A stretch of DNA of 64,000 nt from the NCBI RefSeq assembly GCF_030551755.1, contig NZ_JAUPEC010000004.1, positions 1 through 64,000 on the forward strand. Direction: 5' to 3'. This document shows positions 8,001 to 17,302 of this stretch, piece after piece. Each line of letters begins with the position of its first letter. Within the stretch, counting starts at the first letter, position 1. A program made the translations under genes and the position numbers. The notes beneath the pieces are model-generated. The model was not told where the DNA came from, did not search any database, and saw nothing but the letters and a program-made list of their open reading frames with translations. This DNA comes from Pseudocolwellia sp. AS88. GTDB lineage: Bacteria; Pseudomonadota; Gammaproteobacteria; Enterobacterales; Alteromonadaceae.

Positions 8001-9932
8001 TTATGAACGTTGAACAAGGTATTCCATTGCCACTTCATCATCAGGATTTTTATGAGGACTTTGTTCACTGTCTTCAATAATATTATCTGCTAATGAACTT
8101 TTCTCGATAAGTGCAAAACCTAACTTATTGAAATATTCTGGGGCATAAGTCAGCACAATAATTTTTTGTAATTCGATTTCATAAGCGAATTGCAATAAGT
8201 ATTGAACCATTGCTTGGCCTTGGCCTTGATTATGGAATGCTTTATCAACCACAACTGAGCGTATTTCAGCTAAGCCTTTTTGGTAAATATAAAGTGATGC
8301 ACTACCAACAACTTGACCATCAATCTCAGCCACAACAAAATTTTGAATGTCGTGAATGATGTTATCTCGGCTACGCGGTAAAATTTCACCTTTCTCAGCC
8401 CAGTAAGCCACTATCTCAGCAATCTTATCTACATCAGACATACGAGCACGACGTACTGATAATGCTGCTGCAAGTTGTGCATTTAAACGTTGTTGAACTT
8501 GTTTTAATGCATGCTGAATTTGTACTTTACCTGGCGCACCAATCACTTGAGCATTTAAGCTCGCGTTTTCGCCTGACATAGTATCAAGAGCTTTCTGAAC
8601 TTGACCTGGTGAAGTTCCACCTAATACTTCTCGCTTGTCTAAACAAGATTCAATTGATAAATATTGGTAAACATCGTTTTCAATTTTATCGCTGAATTCT
8701 TGTAATTGCGCCAGCGTAAAGTCTTCTAAAGCATGTCCTGCATCAATTGCCGACAATACCGCTTCACCAACAATATGATGAGCTTCACGGAAAGGAATAT
8801 CTTTAGCGACTAAGTAATCAGCTAATTCAGTTGCGTTTGAATAACCTTGTTGAGCTGCGGCTAATGTACGAGAGCGATTTACTTTCAAACCGTCTGCCAC
8901 TAATACAGCCATTTCCATTACTTCTAACCAAGTATCTAATGCATCAAACAAACCTTCTTTGTCTTCTTGCATATCTTTGTTATAAGCTAACGGTAAAGCT
9001 TTCATGGTAACCATCATGCCAGTTAACGAACCAATAACTCGGCCCGCTTTACCACGAATAAGTTCACATGCATCTGGGTTTTTCTTTTGTGGCATTAATG
9101 AAGAACCTGAGCTTACTAAATCGCTCATTTCAACAAAGCCAGCTTCACCTGAGTTGTAGAAGATTAGATCTTCAGCAAAACGTGACATATGCATCATACT
9201 GATACTTGCCGATGATAAGAATTCAATCACATGATCACGATCAGAAACAGCATCTAAGCTATTTAATGTTGCACGACGAAAACCTAAGTTTTGTGCTAAT
9301 AAATCACGATCAATTGGGTAAGCTGTACCTGCTAATGCGCCAGAACCCAACGGTGAAGTGTCAGCACGATATAAAGCGTCTTTTAAACGGCCAATATCAC
9401 GATTAAACATTTCAACATAAGCTAAACACCAGTGACCAAAAGTTACAGGTTGAGCACGTTGTAAATGAGTATAACCAGGTAATACGGTATTCTTCTCACG
9501 CTCAGCTAAATCCATCATGGCTTGTTGTAAATTAACTAAAGCCAGTAATAATTCACCGCCCGTCTCTTTACACCATAATTTTAAATCTGTAGCGACTTGG
9601 TCATTACGGCTACGACCTGTGTGTAGCTTTTTACCTAAGTCACCCGTTGCTTCAATTAGCTTGCCTTCAACCCAACTATGAATATCTTCAGCGTCAGACG
9701 TTAAAATTTGCTCAGGATCTGCTTCAACTGATGCCTTTAATTCGTTAAGTGCTTCAACTAACCGCGTGTGTTCGTCTTCACTTAATACACCAACACTATA
9801 GATTGCACCCGCCCAAGCGATTGAACCTACAATATCTTGCACTGCCATGCGGTAATCCACAGGCAGTGAGTCATTGAATTTTTTAAACTGTACACTTGCT
9901 TCGCCTTTAAAGCGGCCGCCCCATAATGCCAT
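8001..9932 (-). CDS. argH: Argininosuccinate lyase fused to an ArgA-type acetyltransferase domain, ArgH(A)
   Basis: Residues 1 to about 460 are a complete argininosuccinate lyase, splitting argininosuccinate into arginine and fumarate. Its signature [15 protein letters not shown] is intact, with HTGRSRNDQ near the N-terminus. Residues about 490-643 are a GNAT domain with [15 protein letters not shown] (acetyl-CoA loop) and [15 protein letters not shown], similar to the C-terminal half of ArgA. Such ArgH(A) fusions are known from Moritella, Vibrio and Alteromonas relatives and can supply N-acetylglutamate synthase activity. The gene is 2 nt from argG. A stand-alone argA follows, which makes the fusion unusual here. 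Confidence 0.95.
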   Translation of the reverse strand: MALWGGRFKGEASVQFKKFNDSLPVDYRMAVQDIVGSIAWAGAIYSVGVLSEDEHTRLVEALNELKASVEADPEQILTSDAEDIHSWVEGKLIEATGDLGKKLHTGRSRNDQVATDLKLWCKETGGELLLALVNLQQAMMDLAEREKNTVLPGYTHLQRAQPVTFGHWCLAYVEMFNRDIGRLKDALYRADTSPLGSGALAGTAYPIDRDLLAQNLGFRRATLNSLDAVSDRDHVIEFLSSASISMMHMSRFAEDLIFYNSGEAGFVEMSDLVSSGSSLMPQKKNPDACELIRGKAGRVIGSLTGMMVTMKALPLAYNKDMQEDKEGLFDALDTWLEVMEMAVLVADGLKVNRSRTLAAAQQGYSNATELADYLVAKDIPFREAHHIVGEAVLSAIDAGHALEDFTLAQLQEFSDKIENDVYQYLSIESCLDKREVLGGTSPGQVQKALDTMSGENASLNAQVIGAPGKVQIQHALKQVQQRLNAQLAAALSVRRARMSDVDKIAEIVAYWAEKGEILPRSRDNIIHDIQNFVVAEIDGQVVGSASLYIYQKGLAEIRSVVVDKAFHNQGQGQAMVQYLLQFAYEIELQKIIVLTYAPEYFNKLGFALIEKSSLADNIIEDSEQSPHKNPDDEVAMEYLVQRS

Positions 9933-9934
9933 GC

Positions 9935-11209
9935 TTAGCTATCCTTATTTTCTGAAGGAGAAGCTAGTTTACTGCCTTTTTGAGAAAGTGCAGTAATACG
10001 GCTAGACAAACTAAATAGACGAATAAAGCCTTCAGCATGTTTTTGGTCGTATACGTCATCAGCACCAAATGTTGCAAATTCTTCTGAGTATAAAGAGTTC
10101 GGAGAACGACGTTGAGTTACTTGCGCCATCCCTTTATATAATTTAACAACAACATCACCTGTTAATTGCTCTGCAAAAGATGCTGCGCCAGCAAGCTGTG
10201 CTTTAGCCAAAGGTGTAAACCAACGACCATCGTAAATTACATGTGAAAATTCATGCCCAATTGACTCACGGTATTTTAATGACTCTTTATCTAAAATTAG
10301 AGTTTCTAATCCCTTGTAAGCTGCCATCAAGATAGTGCCACCTGGAGTTTCATAACAACCACGAGACTTCATACCGACTAAACGGTTTTCTACGATATCA
10401 ATACGACCAACACCGTGCGCTGCACCTTTAGCATTTAAGTACATAAGTGCATCATGAGCTGGAGAGCCATTTTCAGTAAAGTCTTTACCGTCTACAGCAA
10501 CTAATTCACCTTTAACAAAGCTTAATTGAACACGCTCTGCTTCATCAGGAGCATCCATTGGATCTACAGTCATAGTCCAAACTTCTTTAGAAGGCTCACA
10601 CCACGGATCTTCTAACTCACCACCTTCGTGTGAAATGTGCCATGCGTTTGCATCACGACTATAGATTTTTGTTAGTGAAGCTGAACATGGAACATTACGC
10701 TCTGCTAAGTAATCTAATAAATCTTCACGAGAAACCATGTCCCACTCACGCCATGGAGCAATAACAGTTAACTCTGGCGCTAAGGCAGCAAAACAAGATT
10801 CGAAACGTACTTGGTCGTTACCTTTACCAGTACAACCATGACATACAGCGTCAGCACCTACTTTTAAAGCAACTTCAACGTGTGCTTTAGCAATAACAGG
10901 ACGAGCCATTGAAGTACCTAAAAGGTATTGACCTTCATATACCGCACCTGTTTTAAGAATTGGGTAAATATATTCTTTTACGTATTCTTCTTTAAGATCG
11001 ACAACGTGACATTCAGTAGCACCTGAAGCAATTGCTTTTTCTTGAATACCTACAAGCTCTTCTTCACCTTGGCCAACATCGGCGCAAAATGCGATAACTT
11101 CACAACCTTCATAGTTTTCTTTCAACCATGGAATAATTGCTGATGTATCTAAACCACCTGAGTATGCTAATACTACTTTTTTGATTTTTTTCTTTGCTGC
11201 TAAAGCCAT
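9935..11209 (-). CDS. argG: Argininosuccinate synthase
   Basis: Joins citrulline and aspartate using ATP to give argininosuccinate. The PP-loop [11 protein letters not shown] and the motif [13 protein letters not shown] are present. I place the start at ATG 11209 ([11 protein letters not shown]), which has AAGGAA 8 nt upstream. An in-frame ATG 30 nt further up (11239) has no ribosome site and sits inside a hairpin. About 424 aa from the chosen start. It is followed almost directly by argH(A). Confidence 0.95.
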   Translation of the reverse strand: MALAAKKKIKKVVLAYSGGLDTSAIIPWLKENYEGCEVIAFCADVGQGEEELVGIQEKAIASGATECHVVDLKEEYVKEYIYPILKTGAVYEGQYLLGTSMARPVIAKAHVEVALKVGADAVCHGCTGKGNDQVRFESCFAALAPELTVIAPWREWDMVSREDLLDYLAERNVPCSASLTKIYSRDANAWHISHEGGELEDPWCEPSKEVWTMTVDPMDAPDEAERVQLSFVKGELVAVDGKDFTENGSPAHDALMYLNAKGAAHGVGRIDIVENRLVGMKSRGCYETPGGTILMAAYKGLETLILDKESLKYRESIGHEFSHVIYDGRWFTPLAKAQLAGAASFAEQLTGDVVVKLYKGMAQVTQRRSPNSLYSEEFATFGADDVYDQKHAEGFIRLFSLSSRITALSQKGSKLASPSENKDS

Positions 11210-11233
11210 TTTATATTCCTTAGTCTTTGTAAT

Positions 11234-11258
11234 CGGCATTTGTACGGCGTAAATGCCG
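11234..11258 (-). promoter_or_regulatory. Hairpin in the argG leader
   Basis: Perfect 8-bp stem CGGCATTT/AAATGCCG with a 9-nt loop, 24 nt upstream of the chosen argG start. It lacks a T-run, so it is more likely a leader structure or operator than a terminator. It overlaps the unused upstream ATG. Confidence 0.4.
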
Positions 11259-11353
11259 AGTACTGTGATTACAAACTGTTTAATTAAAATTTTGCTTTAA
11301 TGAAGTTTACACAATGTAAGTTTCACTAAAAATAATTGTTTTTTGATTGAATA

Positions 11354-11455
11354 CTGTTCGTCTGTTATTTGCCTCAAGAGCAAGAAAAAAGCACGGAATT
11401 GATAAGTATCAATGAGTACTTTTGCCGCGGCTATTGGGGCAAATTACAAGAACAG
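11354..11455. repeat. Large interrupted inverted repeat between argF and argG
   Basis: Outer arms CTGTTC (11354-11359) and GAACAG (11450-11455) and inner arms TTTGCC (11368-11373) and GGCAAA (11438-11443) pair across about 64 nt. The enclosed part holds a 16-bp palindrome ATTGATAAGTATCAAT (11398-11413). Together they could fold as one long structure in the argF-argG transcript, or the palindrome could be a protein site. It does not match the ARG box consensus well. Confidence 0.45.
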
Positions 11456-11462
11456 TGTTTAA

Positions 11463-12383
11463 TCAACAAAGTAAGGTGACTAATACGGCTGCTTGAGCCC
11501 ACATTCTGTTCTCTGCTTCTTGGAAAACCACTGACTTTTCTTTATCGTCAAATAGCTCTTCTGTTATTTCTTCACCTAAATGAGCTGGCTGACAATGCAT
11601 AACTACATTGGCACCTGCTTTTGCCATTAATTCATGATTCACTTGATAAGGCGCAAATTTCTTTAAAATTTCTGCTTTTTTACTTGGGTCTTCATCGCCC
11701 ATAGAAACCCAGGTATCTGTTGCAATAACATCTTGAGAACCAATAGCATTAATGTCATGACTCAGTTCCATTTTAGAACCTGATGCTTTAGCAATGTTTT
11801 GAGCTTTACTGAACATCGCATCTGTTGGACCACAACCTTCAGGGCAAATTAACGTAAAGTCCATGCCTATAGTTGCTGCCATTAGCATTAATGAATTTGA
11901 TACGTTATTTCCATCACCAATATACGCAAATTTCACTTGGCTTAAGTCGTCAAAGTTTTCTGATAAGGTAACAAAATCAGCTAATGACTGACATGGGTGA
12001 TATAAATCACATAACGCATTTATAACAGGTACGCTAGCATGTTGCGCTAAACCTTGAATGGCATCATTACTGAATACTCGAGCAACTATTGCGTCGGCAA
12101 AACATGATAAATTATTAGCGTAATCACTAATACGTTCACGCTCACCTAACTTACCGTTTTGTTGGCCTAGATATAAAGCATGACCACCTAATTTGTTAAT
12201 ACCCATATCAAAACTTACATGGGTGCGTAATGATGGTTTTTCAAAGATCATCACAACAGATTTACCCGCTAATGTTTGCGAATAATCAGCTGGATTTTTT
12301 TTAATCTTTTTTGCAAGCTCAATAAGTTCAAGCGTTTGCTGTTTGCTTAGCTGATCATCAGCTAAAAAATTCTGTAAAGACAT
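11463..12383 (-). CDS. argF: Ornithine carbamoyltransferase
   Basis: Transfers the carbamoyl group to ornithine to form citrulline. 306 aa, normal length. The fold and most motifs match anabolic OTCs, and the gene lies between argB and argG. Two motif positions differ from the usual pattern: the carbamoyl-phosphate motif S-x-R-T-R reads SLRTH (51-55), with His for the last Arg, and the ornithine motif HCLP reads HCQP (262-265). Both were confirmed in the nucleotides (CAT and CAG). It could prefer another substrate, but no separate OTC is seen in the cluster. Confidence 0.9.
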   Translation of the reverse strand: MSLQNFLADDQLSKQQTLELIELAKKIKKNPADYSQTLAGKSVVMIFEKPSLRTHVSFDMGINKLGGHALYLGQQNGKLGERERISDYANNLSCFADAIVARVFSNDAIQGLAQHASVPVINALCDLYHPCQSLADFVTLSENFDDLSQVKFAYIGDGNNVSNSLMLMAATIGMDFTLICPEGCGPTDAMFSKAQNIAKASGSKMELSHDINAIGSQDVIATDTWVSMGDEDPSKKAEILKKFAPYQVNHELMAKAGANVVMHCQPAHLGEEITEELFDDKEKSVVFQEAENRMWAQAAVLVTLLC

Positions 12384-12476
12384 ACAAGAAACCTTTTAAG
12401 TGTTATGCGACAGTCTATAATATTTCGCGCAATAAGTTATAACGTAATAAACAACCTGAACTCAGGATAAATACGT

Positions 12477-13277
12477 TTAGTCAGCTAAAATACGGGTACC
12501 TACATTGTCACCTTTGATCAAATTAACGATTTGTTCTGGAGACTTCCAACTGGCAACCGCGATACTTCGTCGTAACTGATTAGCAGCCAATAATGCTGCA
12601 TTAACTTTTGCTGTCATACCGCCAGCAATAACACCTTTTTCAATAAGTTGGGCAGCTTGTTTGCTACCAAGTTCACTTAACCATTCACCTTCAGCGCCTT
12701 TCACGCCAGGTACATCAGTTAATAATAACAATTCTGCTTCTAATAATTGGCAAATAGCAACCGCTGCATCGTCAGCATTTACATTCACTAATTCACCATT
12801 ATCTAACGCACCTATTGAAGAAACAATAGGGAAAAAATCATTCGCTAGTAATGTTGTTAACAATGCGCTGTTTTTAGGGCTTGGATCACCTACATTACCC
12901 AATGCTGGATCAGCTAATGTACAGCTAATCATATTTCCATCACCTAATGATAAACCAACAGCTGACAGTTTTAACTCGTTTGCAACACCAACAATAGTTT
13001 TATTTACAAAGCCCGCCAAAGTGCCGGCAATAACAGGCATTTGTTCAGCGGGTGTTATGCGCTTGCCGTCTTTCTTTTCAGTTTTAAAACCCGCTTGTGT
13101 TAGTTGTTTATCAACAGAGCTGCCACCGCCATGTACTAACACGATTTGTTGATTTTCTAACTGAGATAATTCAACCAATAAAGCCTTTAATGCCGAAGCT
13201 TTGTCAGGATCATGATCTAATATGGCACCACCAATTTTTATCACTAATGGTTTAGCCTGATTTACTGATAACGACAT
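12477..13277 (-). CDS. argB: N-acetylglutamate kinase
   Basis: Phosphorylates N-acetylglutamate, the second arginine step. 266 aa, short like the arginine-insensitive enteric type. It shows IKIGGAILD at residues 13-21, VLVHGGGSSVDK, and the C-terminal GGMTAKVNAALLA of the amino-acid kinase fold. It starts inside the argC stop (TAATG, 1-nt overlap), so translation is coupled. Confidence 0.95.
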   Translation of the reverse strand: MSLSVNQAKPLVIKIGGAILDHDPDKASALKALLVELSQLENQQIVLVHGGGSSVDKQLTQAGFKTEKKDGKRITPAEQMPVIAGTLAGFVNKTIVGVANELKLSAVGLSLGDGNMISCTLADPALGNVGDPSPKNSALLTTLLANDFFPIVSSIGALDNGELVNVNADDAAVAICQLLEAELLLLTDVPGVKGAEGEWLSELGSKQAAQLIEKGVIAGGMTAKVNAALLAANQLRRSIAVASWKSPEQIVNLIKGDNVGTRILAD

Positions 13278-14317
13278 TATTTAACACCTACATTAGGTAT
13301 TAAACCGTATTCACTTGGTAACCCCATGATCAAATTAGCACATTGAACCGCTTGCGATGCTGCACCTTTTAATAGGTTATCGATTGCTGTACTTACAACT
13401 ACGACTTGTTTCTCTGCATCATATTTCCAATGAATATCAGCAAAAGGAGTATAAGCAACATTATCAATTTTTGGCCAAGTTGCCGCTATACGTACTAATG
13501 GCTTATCGTCGTAAGCATTATGATAAGCTTGATTAACTTGCTCTTCAGTTACATCAGGTTTTAGCTGTAAAGTAACTGTTGATAATAAACCACGTTTATA
13601 CGGTGCTAAATGTGGATTAAAAATAACTTGAGAGTTAGCTTCCTGACTAATTTCAGGCTGATGTCTATGTTGTAAAATATTATAAGGCGTTAAGCTCACT
13701 TCATTAAAGCTAGTGCCTAAAGAGGCTTTGCGTCCAGCACCCGATACACCACTAATGCCATTTACAACAATTAAAGAATTTTCAATATGTAAGTTGTTTG
13801 CTGTCATAGGCTTTAGGCCTAATAAACTCGCGGTTGGATAACAGCCTGGCACAGCAACAATTTTAGAATCAGCAAACGACTCATCTAACCATTCAACTAA
13901 ACCATAATTAGCTTGTTCTAACGCCGCTAAATTTTTATGCTCAAAACCATAATAAGTTGGATAGTCTGATGCATCTTTTAGACGGAAGCCACCAGATAAA
14001 TCAAGAACCTTAACACCTTCTTCTAAAAAAATATTTGCCCATTCTGCGCTATACTCATGTGGAGTAGCAAAAAAAACAGCATCAATTTTGTCCGCTGCAT
14101 TTTTAATATTTTCATCAAACCAAGCAGGAGAAAAGGCTTGTAAAGGTAAATCACAAATCCCTTGGTATTTAGCATGTAAGTCTGAAAATAATAATCCTTC
14201 AGATGAACTGTTTTCAGACACTAAAAGATGAACAATAGAGATTTTATTGTGAGCGGTTAATAAATTAATTAATTCTGCGCCAACGTAACCGCTAGCTCCA
14301 ATAATTGCGACTTTCAT
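13277..14317 (-). CDS. argC: N-acetyl-gamma-glutamyl-phosphate reductase
   Basis: NADPH-dependent reduction of acetylglutamyl phosphate, the third arginine step. 346 aa. It has the Rossmann motif IIGASGYVGAEL at residues 4-15 and the catalytic cysteine in VPGCYPTASLLGL. First gene of the leftward arg operon; 246 bp separate it from divergent argE. Confidence 0.95.
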   Translation of the reverse strand: MKVAIIGASGYVGAELINLLTAHNKISIVHLLVSENSSSEGLLFSDLHAKYQGICDLPLQAFSPAWFDENIKNAADKIDAVFFATPHEYSAEWANIFLEEGVKVLDLSGGFRLKDASDYPTYYGFEHKNLAALEQANYGLVEWLDESFADSKIVAVPGCYPTASLLGLKPMTANNLHIENSLIVVNGISGVSGAGRKASLGTSFNEVSLTPYNILQHRHQPEISQEANSQVIFNPHLAPYKRGLLSTVTLQLKPDVTEEQVNQAYHNAYDDKPLVRIAATWPKIDNVAYTPFADIHWKYDAEKQVVVVSTAIDNLLKGAASQAVQCANLIMGLPSEYGLIPNVGVK

Positions 14318-14563
14318 GTTATTCCTTAAAACCTTTTGATATTTGTATTGACTAGATCAGAGAATAACATTTATTTTATCAAATAAAACAGGATGTTAAA
14401 TAAGTATTTTGAAAAACATGAAAGGAGATAAGGTTTCTCTTTATATTTTTAAATAGCGTTATTGATCTAGGTTATCTACACTAAAGAAACATGTTATCAC
14501 TCGATAACTAGTTATGCAATAAATCAACATAACTACCCATGAAAAACATTTAAGATAAATCGT
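14318..14563. promoter_or_regulatory. argC/argE divergent control region
   Basis: This region must hold promoters for both operons. I see a perfect 12-bp palindrome ATAACTAGTTAT at 14504-14515. Several loosely ARG-box-like AT segments occur, for example around 14395-14415, but none fits the consensus well enough to call an ArgR site. Confidence 0.4.
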
Positions 14564-15712
14564 ATGAAAAAATTGCCTAATTTTACTACAGCACTGAAAG
14601 AATTAATCTCTAGCCCATCTATAAGCTCAACTCAAGAAAAATGGGATCAAGGGAATAAAGAAATAATTCATTTATTAGCCGGTTGGTTTGAAGCTTTAGG
14701 TTTCAGCATTACTATTCAAAAAGTACCCAATACACGTGATAAATACAATTTATTGGCAAAACTAGGTTCTGGTGAAGGTGGTTTATTACTCGCTGGGCAT
14801 AGTGATACTGTGCCTTTTGATGAAAACAGATGGCAGTCAGATCCTTTCGCTATTATTGAGAAAGATGATAAATTTTTTGGCTTAGGTACATGTGATATGA
14901 AAGGCTTTTTTGCTTTTATTCTTCAAGCTTGTAAAGATTTAAACTCTAGCATGCTGAAAAAACCTTTATATATACTTGCAACAGCTGATGAAGAAACAAC
15001 AATGGCGGGTGCTCGTTTCTTTTCAGAATCTCAAGACATTAAACCTGATGTCGCTATTATTGGTGAACCTACGAATTTAGTTCCTATTGTTATGCACAAG
15101 GGACATATGTCTCATCGTATTAGTGTTGAAGGTCAATCTGGCCATTCAAGTAAACCAAGTTTAGGTGTTAACGCGATTGAAATAATGTACCAGGTTATTG
15201 GCGCACTGCTTACATTAAAAGAACAGCTATCAACAAACTATAAAAATACGCATTTTGATGTTTCTTCGCCAACATTAAATTTAGGTGCAATTAAAGGTGG
15301 CGATAATGCCAATAGAATATGTGGTCATTGTGATCTAGATATCGATATGCGTTCGTTACCGGGTATGGCAGATGAAGAGTTGATCACATGTCTAACTGAT
15401 ATTTTGAAACCTTTGGCTGAGAAATACCCAGGAAGGATCAAGGTTAATGAATTACACCCAAGCTCACCAAGCTTTGAACAAAGCCAACCAAGCGATTTGA
15501 TAGAAACAGCTGAACACTTCTCTGGTCATAAGTGCTGTGCAGTAAATTATGCGACTGAAGCACCATTTATTCAGGAATTAGGTTGCCAAACAATAGTAAT
15601 GGGTCCTGGCTCTATAGACCAAGCACACCAACCTAATGAGTTTCTAGCTTTGTCAGAAATAACTAAAACAGAGAAGTTACTTACTCAAATGATAAATAAA
15701 TTCTGTTTGTAA
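14564..15712 (+). CDS. argE: Acetylornithine deacetylase
   Basis: Zinc hydrolase that releases ornithine from N-acetylornithine. 382 aa, M20 family. Metal ligands are visible in AGHSDTVPFD, GTCDMKG, the catalytic ADEETTMAG and IIGEPT; the dimerisation domain starts near GHSSKPSLGVNAIE. It is transcribed divergently from argC, as in enteric bacteria. Its presence means the linear, not cyclic, pathway, so an acetylglutamate synthase must run continuously. Confidence 0.95.
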   Translation: MKKLPNFTTALKELISSPSISSTQEKWDQGNKEIIHLLAGWFEALGFSITIQKVPNTRDKYNLLAKLGSGEGGLLLAGHSDTVPFDENRWQSDPFAIIEKDDKFFGLGTCDMKGFFAFILQACKDLNSSMLKKPLYILATADEETTMAGARFFSESQDIKPDVAIIGEPTNLVPIVMHKGHMSHRISVEGQSGHSSKPSLGVNAIEIMYQVIGALLTLKEQLSTNYKNTHFDVSSPTLNLGAIKGGDNANRICGHCDLDIDMRSLPGMADEELITCLTDILKPLAEKYPGRIKVNELHPSSPSFEQSQPSDLIETAEHFSGHKCCAVNYATEAPFIQELGCQTIVMGPGSIDQAHQPNEFLALSEITKTEKLLTQMINKFCL

Positions 15713-15793
15713 AGTTAAAGGCTTGTTCGAAAGGCTTTCTTTTATTAATTTGGGCTCGTCAAAGCTCATCCCTCAACAGCTAAAGAACTTAAC

Positions 15794-17209
15794 TTATTTG
15801 TTCCAAAGGTTTTGATGAGCTTTACTGGTGAAGTATTCATTCGCCAGCCAATAACGCGGGATCAAATCTTCTTTGCTCCGCTCTGTATAATTAGAAGATA
15901 ACAAACTTAAAATCTTATTAAGTCTAACCTTATCTATCATGGTTAGCTTTTTAGATACCTCGGTAAAGTGCAAATTACGCTCTTTAGATACAACAATATC
16001 TTGCCCAAAAGAGATAAAAGACAAATTACGTGTAGCAGTTCTACAAATAGGACTGTCAGGATCATCGGGATATAACCCCTTAACGATGGCATATTCATAG
16101 CAATACTGTTTATCGCCTTGGGTGTTTTCAGAAAGATATGTAACCCCATACCCCAAAGGGAAATTACCCGTTATAATTTGCATGGCGTCAACAACAGTAC
16201 GCTGGCAAACACCTTTCTCAGCATTTTTATACAGTACCTGATAGACCTTAGGTAAAAGAGCATAATTGTAGTTTGATTTCGTTGATAAAATAATTGAAGT
16301 ATAAATCTGAGGAACTTTAAGTAAATTCCCTATACCTTTCTTAGGGTTAATACTGCCTTTTAATAAAGTTTTAATAAAAAGTAATTTATGTTTTTCTTTT
16401 TTATCAAAAGAGTCTCTTTCTTCTCTTAAATTACCTGTGTATCTAGCGACACCTATACCTTCAACAAGGTATTTTATTGTTTCTCGGTAATCGATTTGCA
16501 GTAAGTTTTTTCTATCTTCTACATTTAGTACTCTAAAGGGATCTTCTTTGCCATCTTCCCCTCTCAATATTAACTGCGCATCAGGATGATTATTTCCAAT
16601 ATCTTGTAGTAAAGCAGCCTTTATCAAAGGGATTTTTACTTCCTCAACAAACTTTTTATGAGCTATAGGATCAATTGACTCAAAACGAGCATAGTTTTCA
16701 GGAGGGATATCGGCCAAACGTTCTTTAATATAAGGTTCCGAAATTGAGTTATCAATACACAGTCGGTCTAATACTCTTAAACACAATACCGCTTTATAAA
16801 GAGGTTTATTAAGTTCATTTGATAAAGGTATTCTACTTACATCGCTAGGGCTTAGTAATTCTATTGTTGCTAGTAATTGTGCTGATTTTCGATTATCTTC
16901 TGCGAAAGTAGCTCCTTCAGATAGAAGCAAGATATCTCGACAAAGGTGGTCTAGATGAATGTATCGCTGCTCTCTAGCAATCTCTTTTTTTACAGACTCA
17001 TCAGGTTTATCTTTGATCCTACGCTTTGTATTATTTTTAGCTTTCTCAGGTAATTCTTTTGCTACAACTTGCAAGGGATCTAGGGTGTTAAAATACCCTA
17101 TCGCTAATTGAAGCATAGATTCTTTTTTAGGATTTTTACCAAAAATTTGTTGTGAAAGGTTTTTCACACTCTTAGTAAAATTTGTATCTTGATGAGTATT
17201 CAGTGACAT
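15794..17209 (-). CDS. Uncharacterised 471-aa protein, possibly a degenerate HD-type domain protein
   Basis: Not confidently recognised. No signal peptide or membrane segment; rich in Lys and Glu. The segment AALLQDIGNNHPDAQLIL (about 195-212), followed by VLNVEDRKNLL and YRETIKYLVEGIGV, has the spacing of an HD or HD-GYP domain (HDIGK...IL...L...ER), but the first metal histidine is Gln. A C-terminal part contains GYGVTYLSEN and YAIVKGLYPDDPDSPICRTATRN. It stands alone between argE and metL. The HD interpretation is inference. Confidence 0.6.
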   Translation of the reverse strand: MSLNTHQDTNFTKSVKNLSQQIFGKNPKKESMLQLAIGYFNTLDPLQVVAKELPEKAKNNTKRRIKDKPDESVKKEIAREQRYIHLDHLCRDILLLSEGATFAEDNRKSAQLLATIELLSPSDVSRIPLSNELNKPLYKAVLCLRVLDRLCIDNSISEPYIKERLADIPPENYARFESIDPIAHKKFVEEVKIPLIKAALLQDIGNNHPDAQLILRGEDGKEDPFRVLNVEDRKNLLQIDYRETIKYLVEGIGVARYTGNLREERDSFDKKEKHKLLFIKTLLKGSINPKKGIGNLLKVPQIYTSIILSTKSNYNYALLPKVYQVLYKNAEKGVCQRTVVDAMQIITGNFPLGYGVTYLSENTQGDKQYCYEYAIVKGLYPDDPDSPICRTATRNLSFISFGQDIVVSKERNLHFTEVSKKLTMIDKVRLNKILSLLSSNYTERSKEDLIPRYWLANEYFTSKAHQNLWNK

Positions 17210-17302
17210 TTATTACACAAAATAAAAAACTCTAAATTTTTTATTACTTTAAGGTTAGTAAATATATTCAAAAAAACAAGTAAGGTAATAATTTTATTAA
17301 AT

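Noticed and set aside
12661..13152. 163-codon open frame antisense to argB
   Set aside because: It lies entirely within the well-supported argB, has low-complexity Asn/Ser/Pro composition and no ribosome site.
14395..14415. Possible ArgR (ARG box) site upstream of argC/argE
   Set aside because: Half sites differ from the consensus at two or more key positions; typical of AT-rich background.
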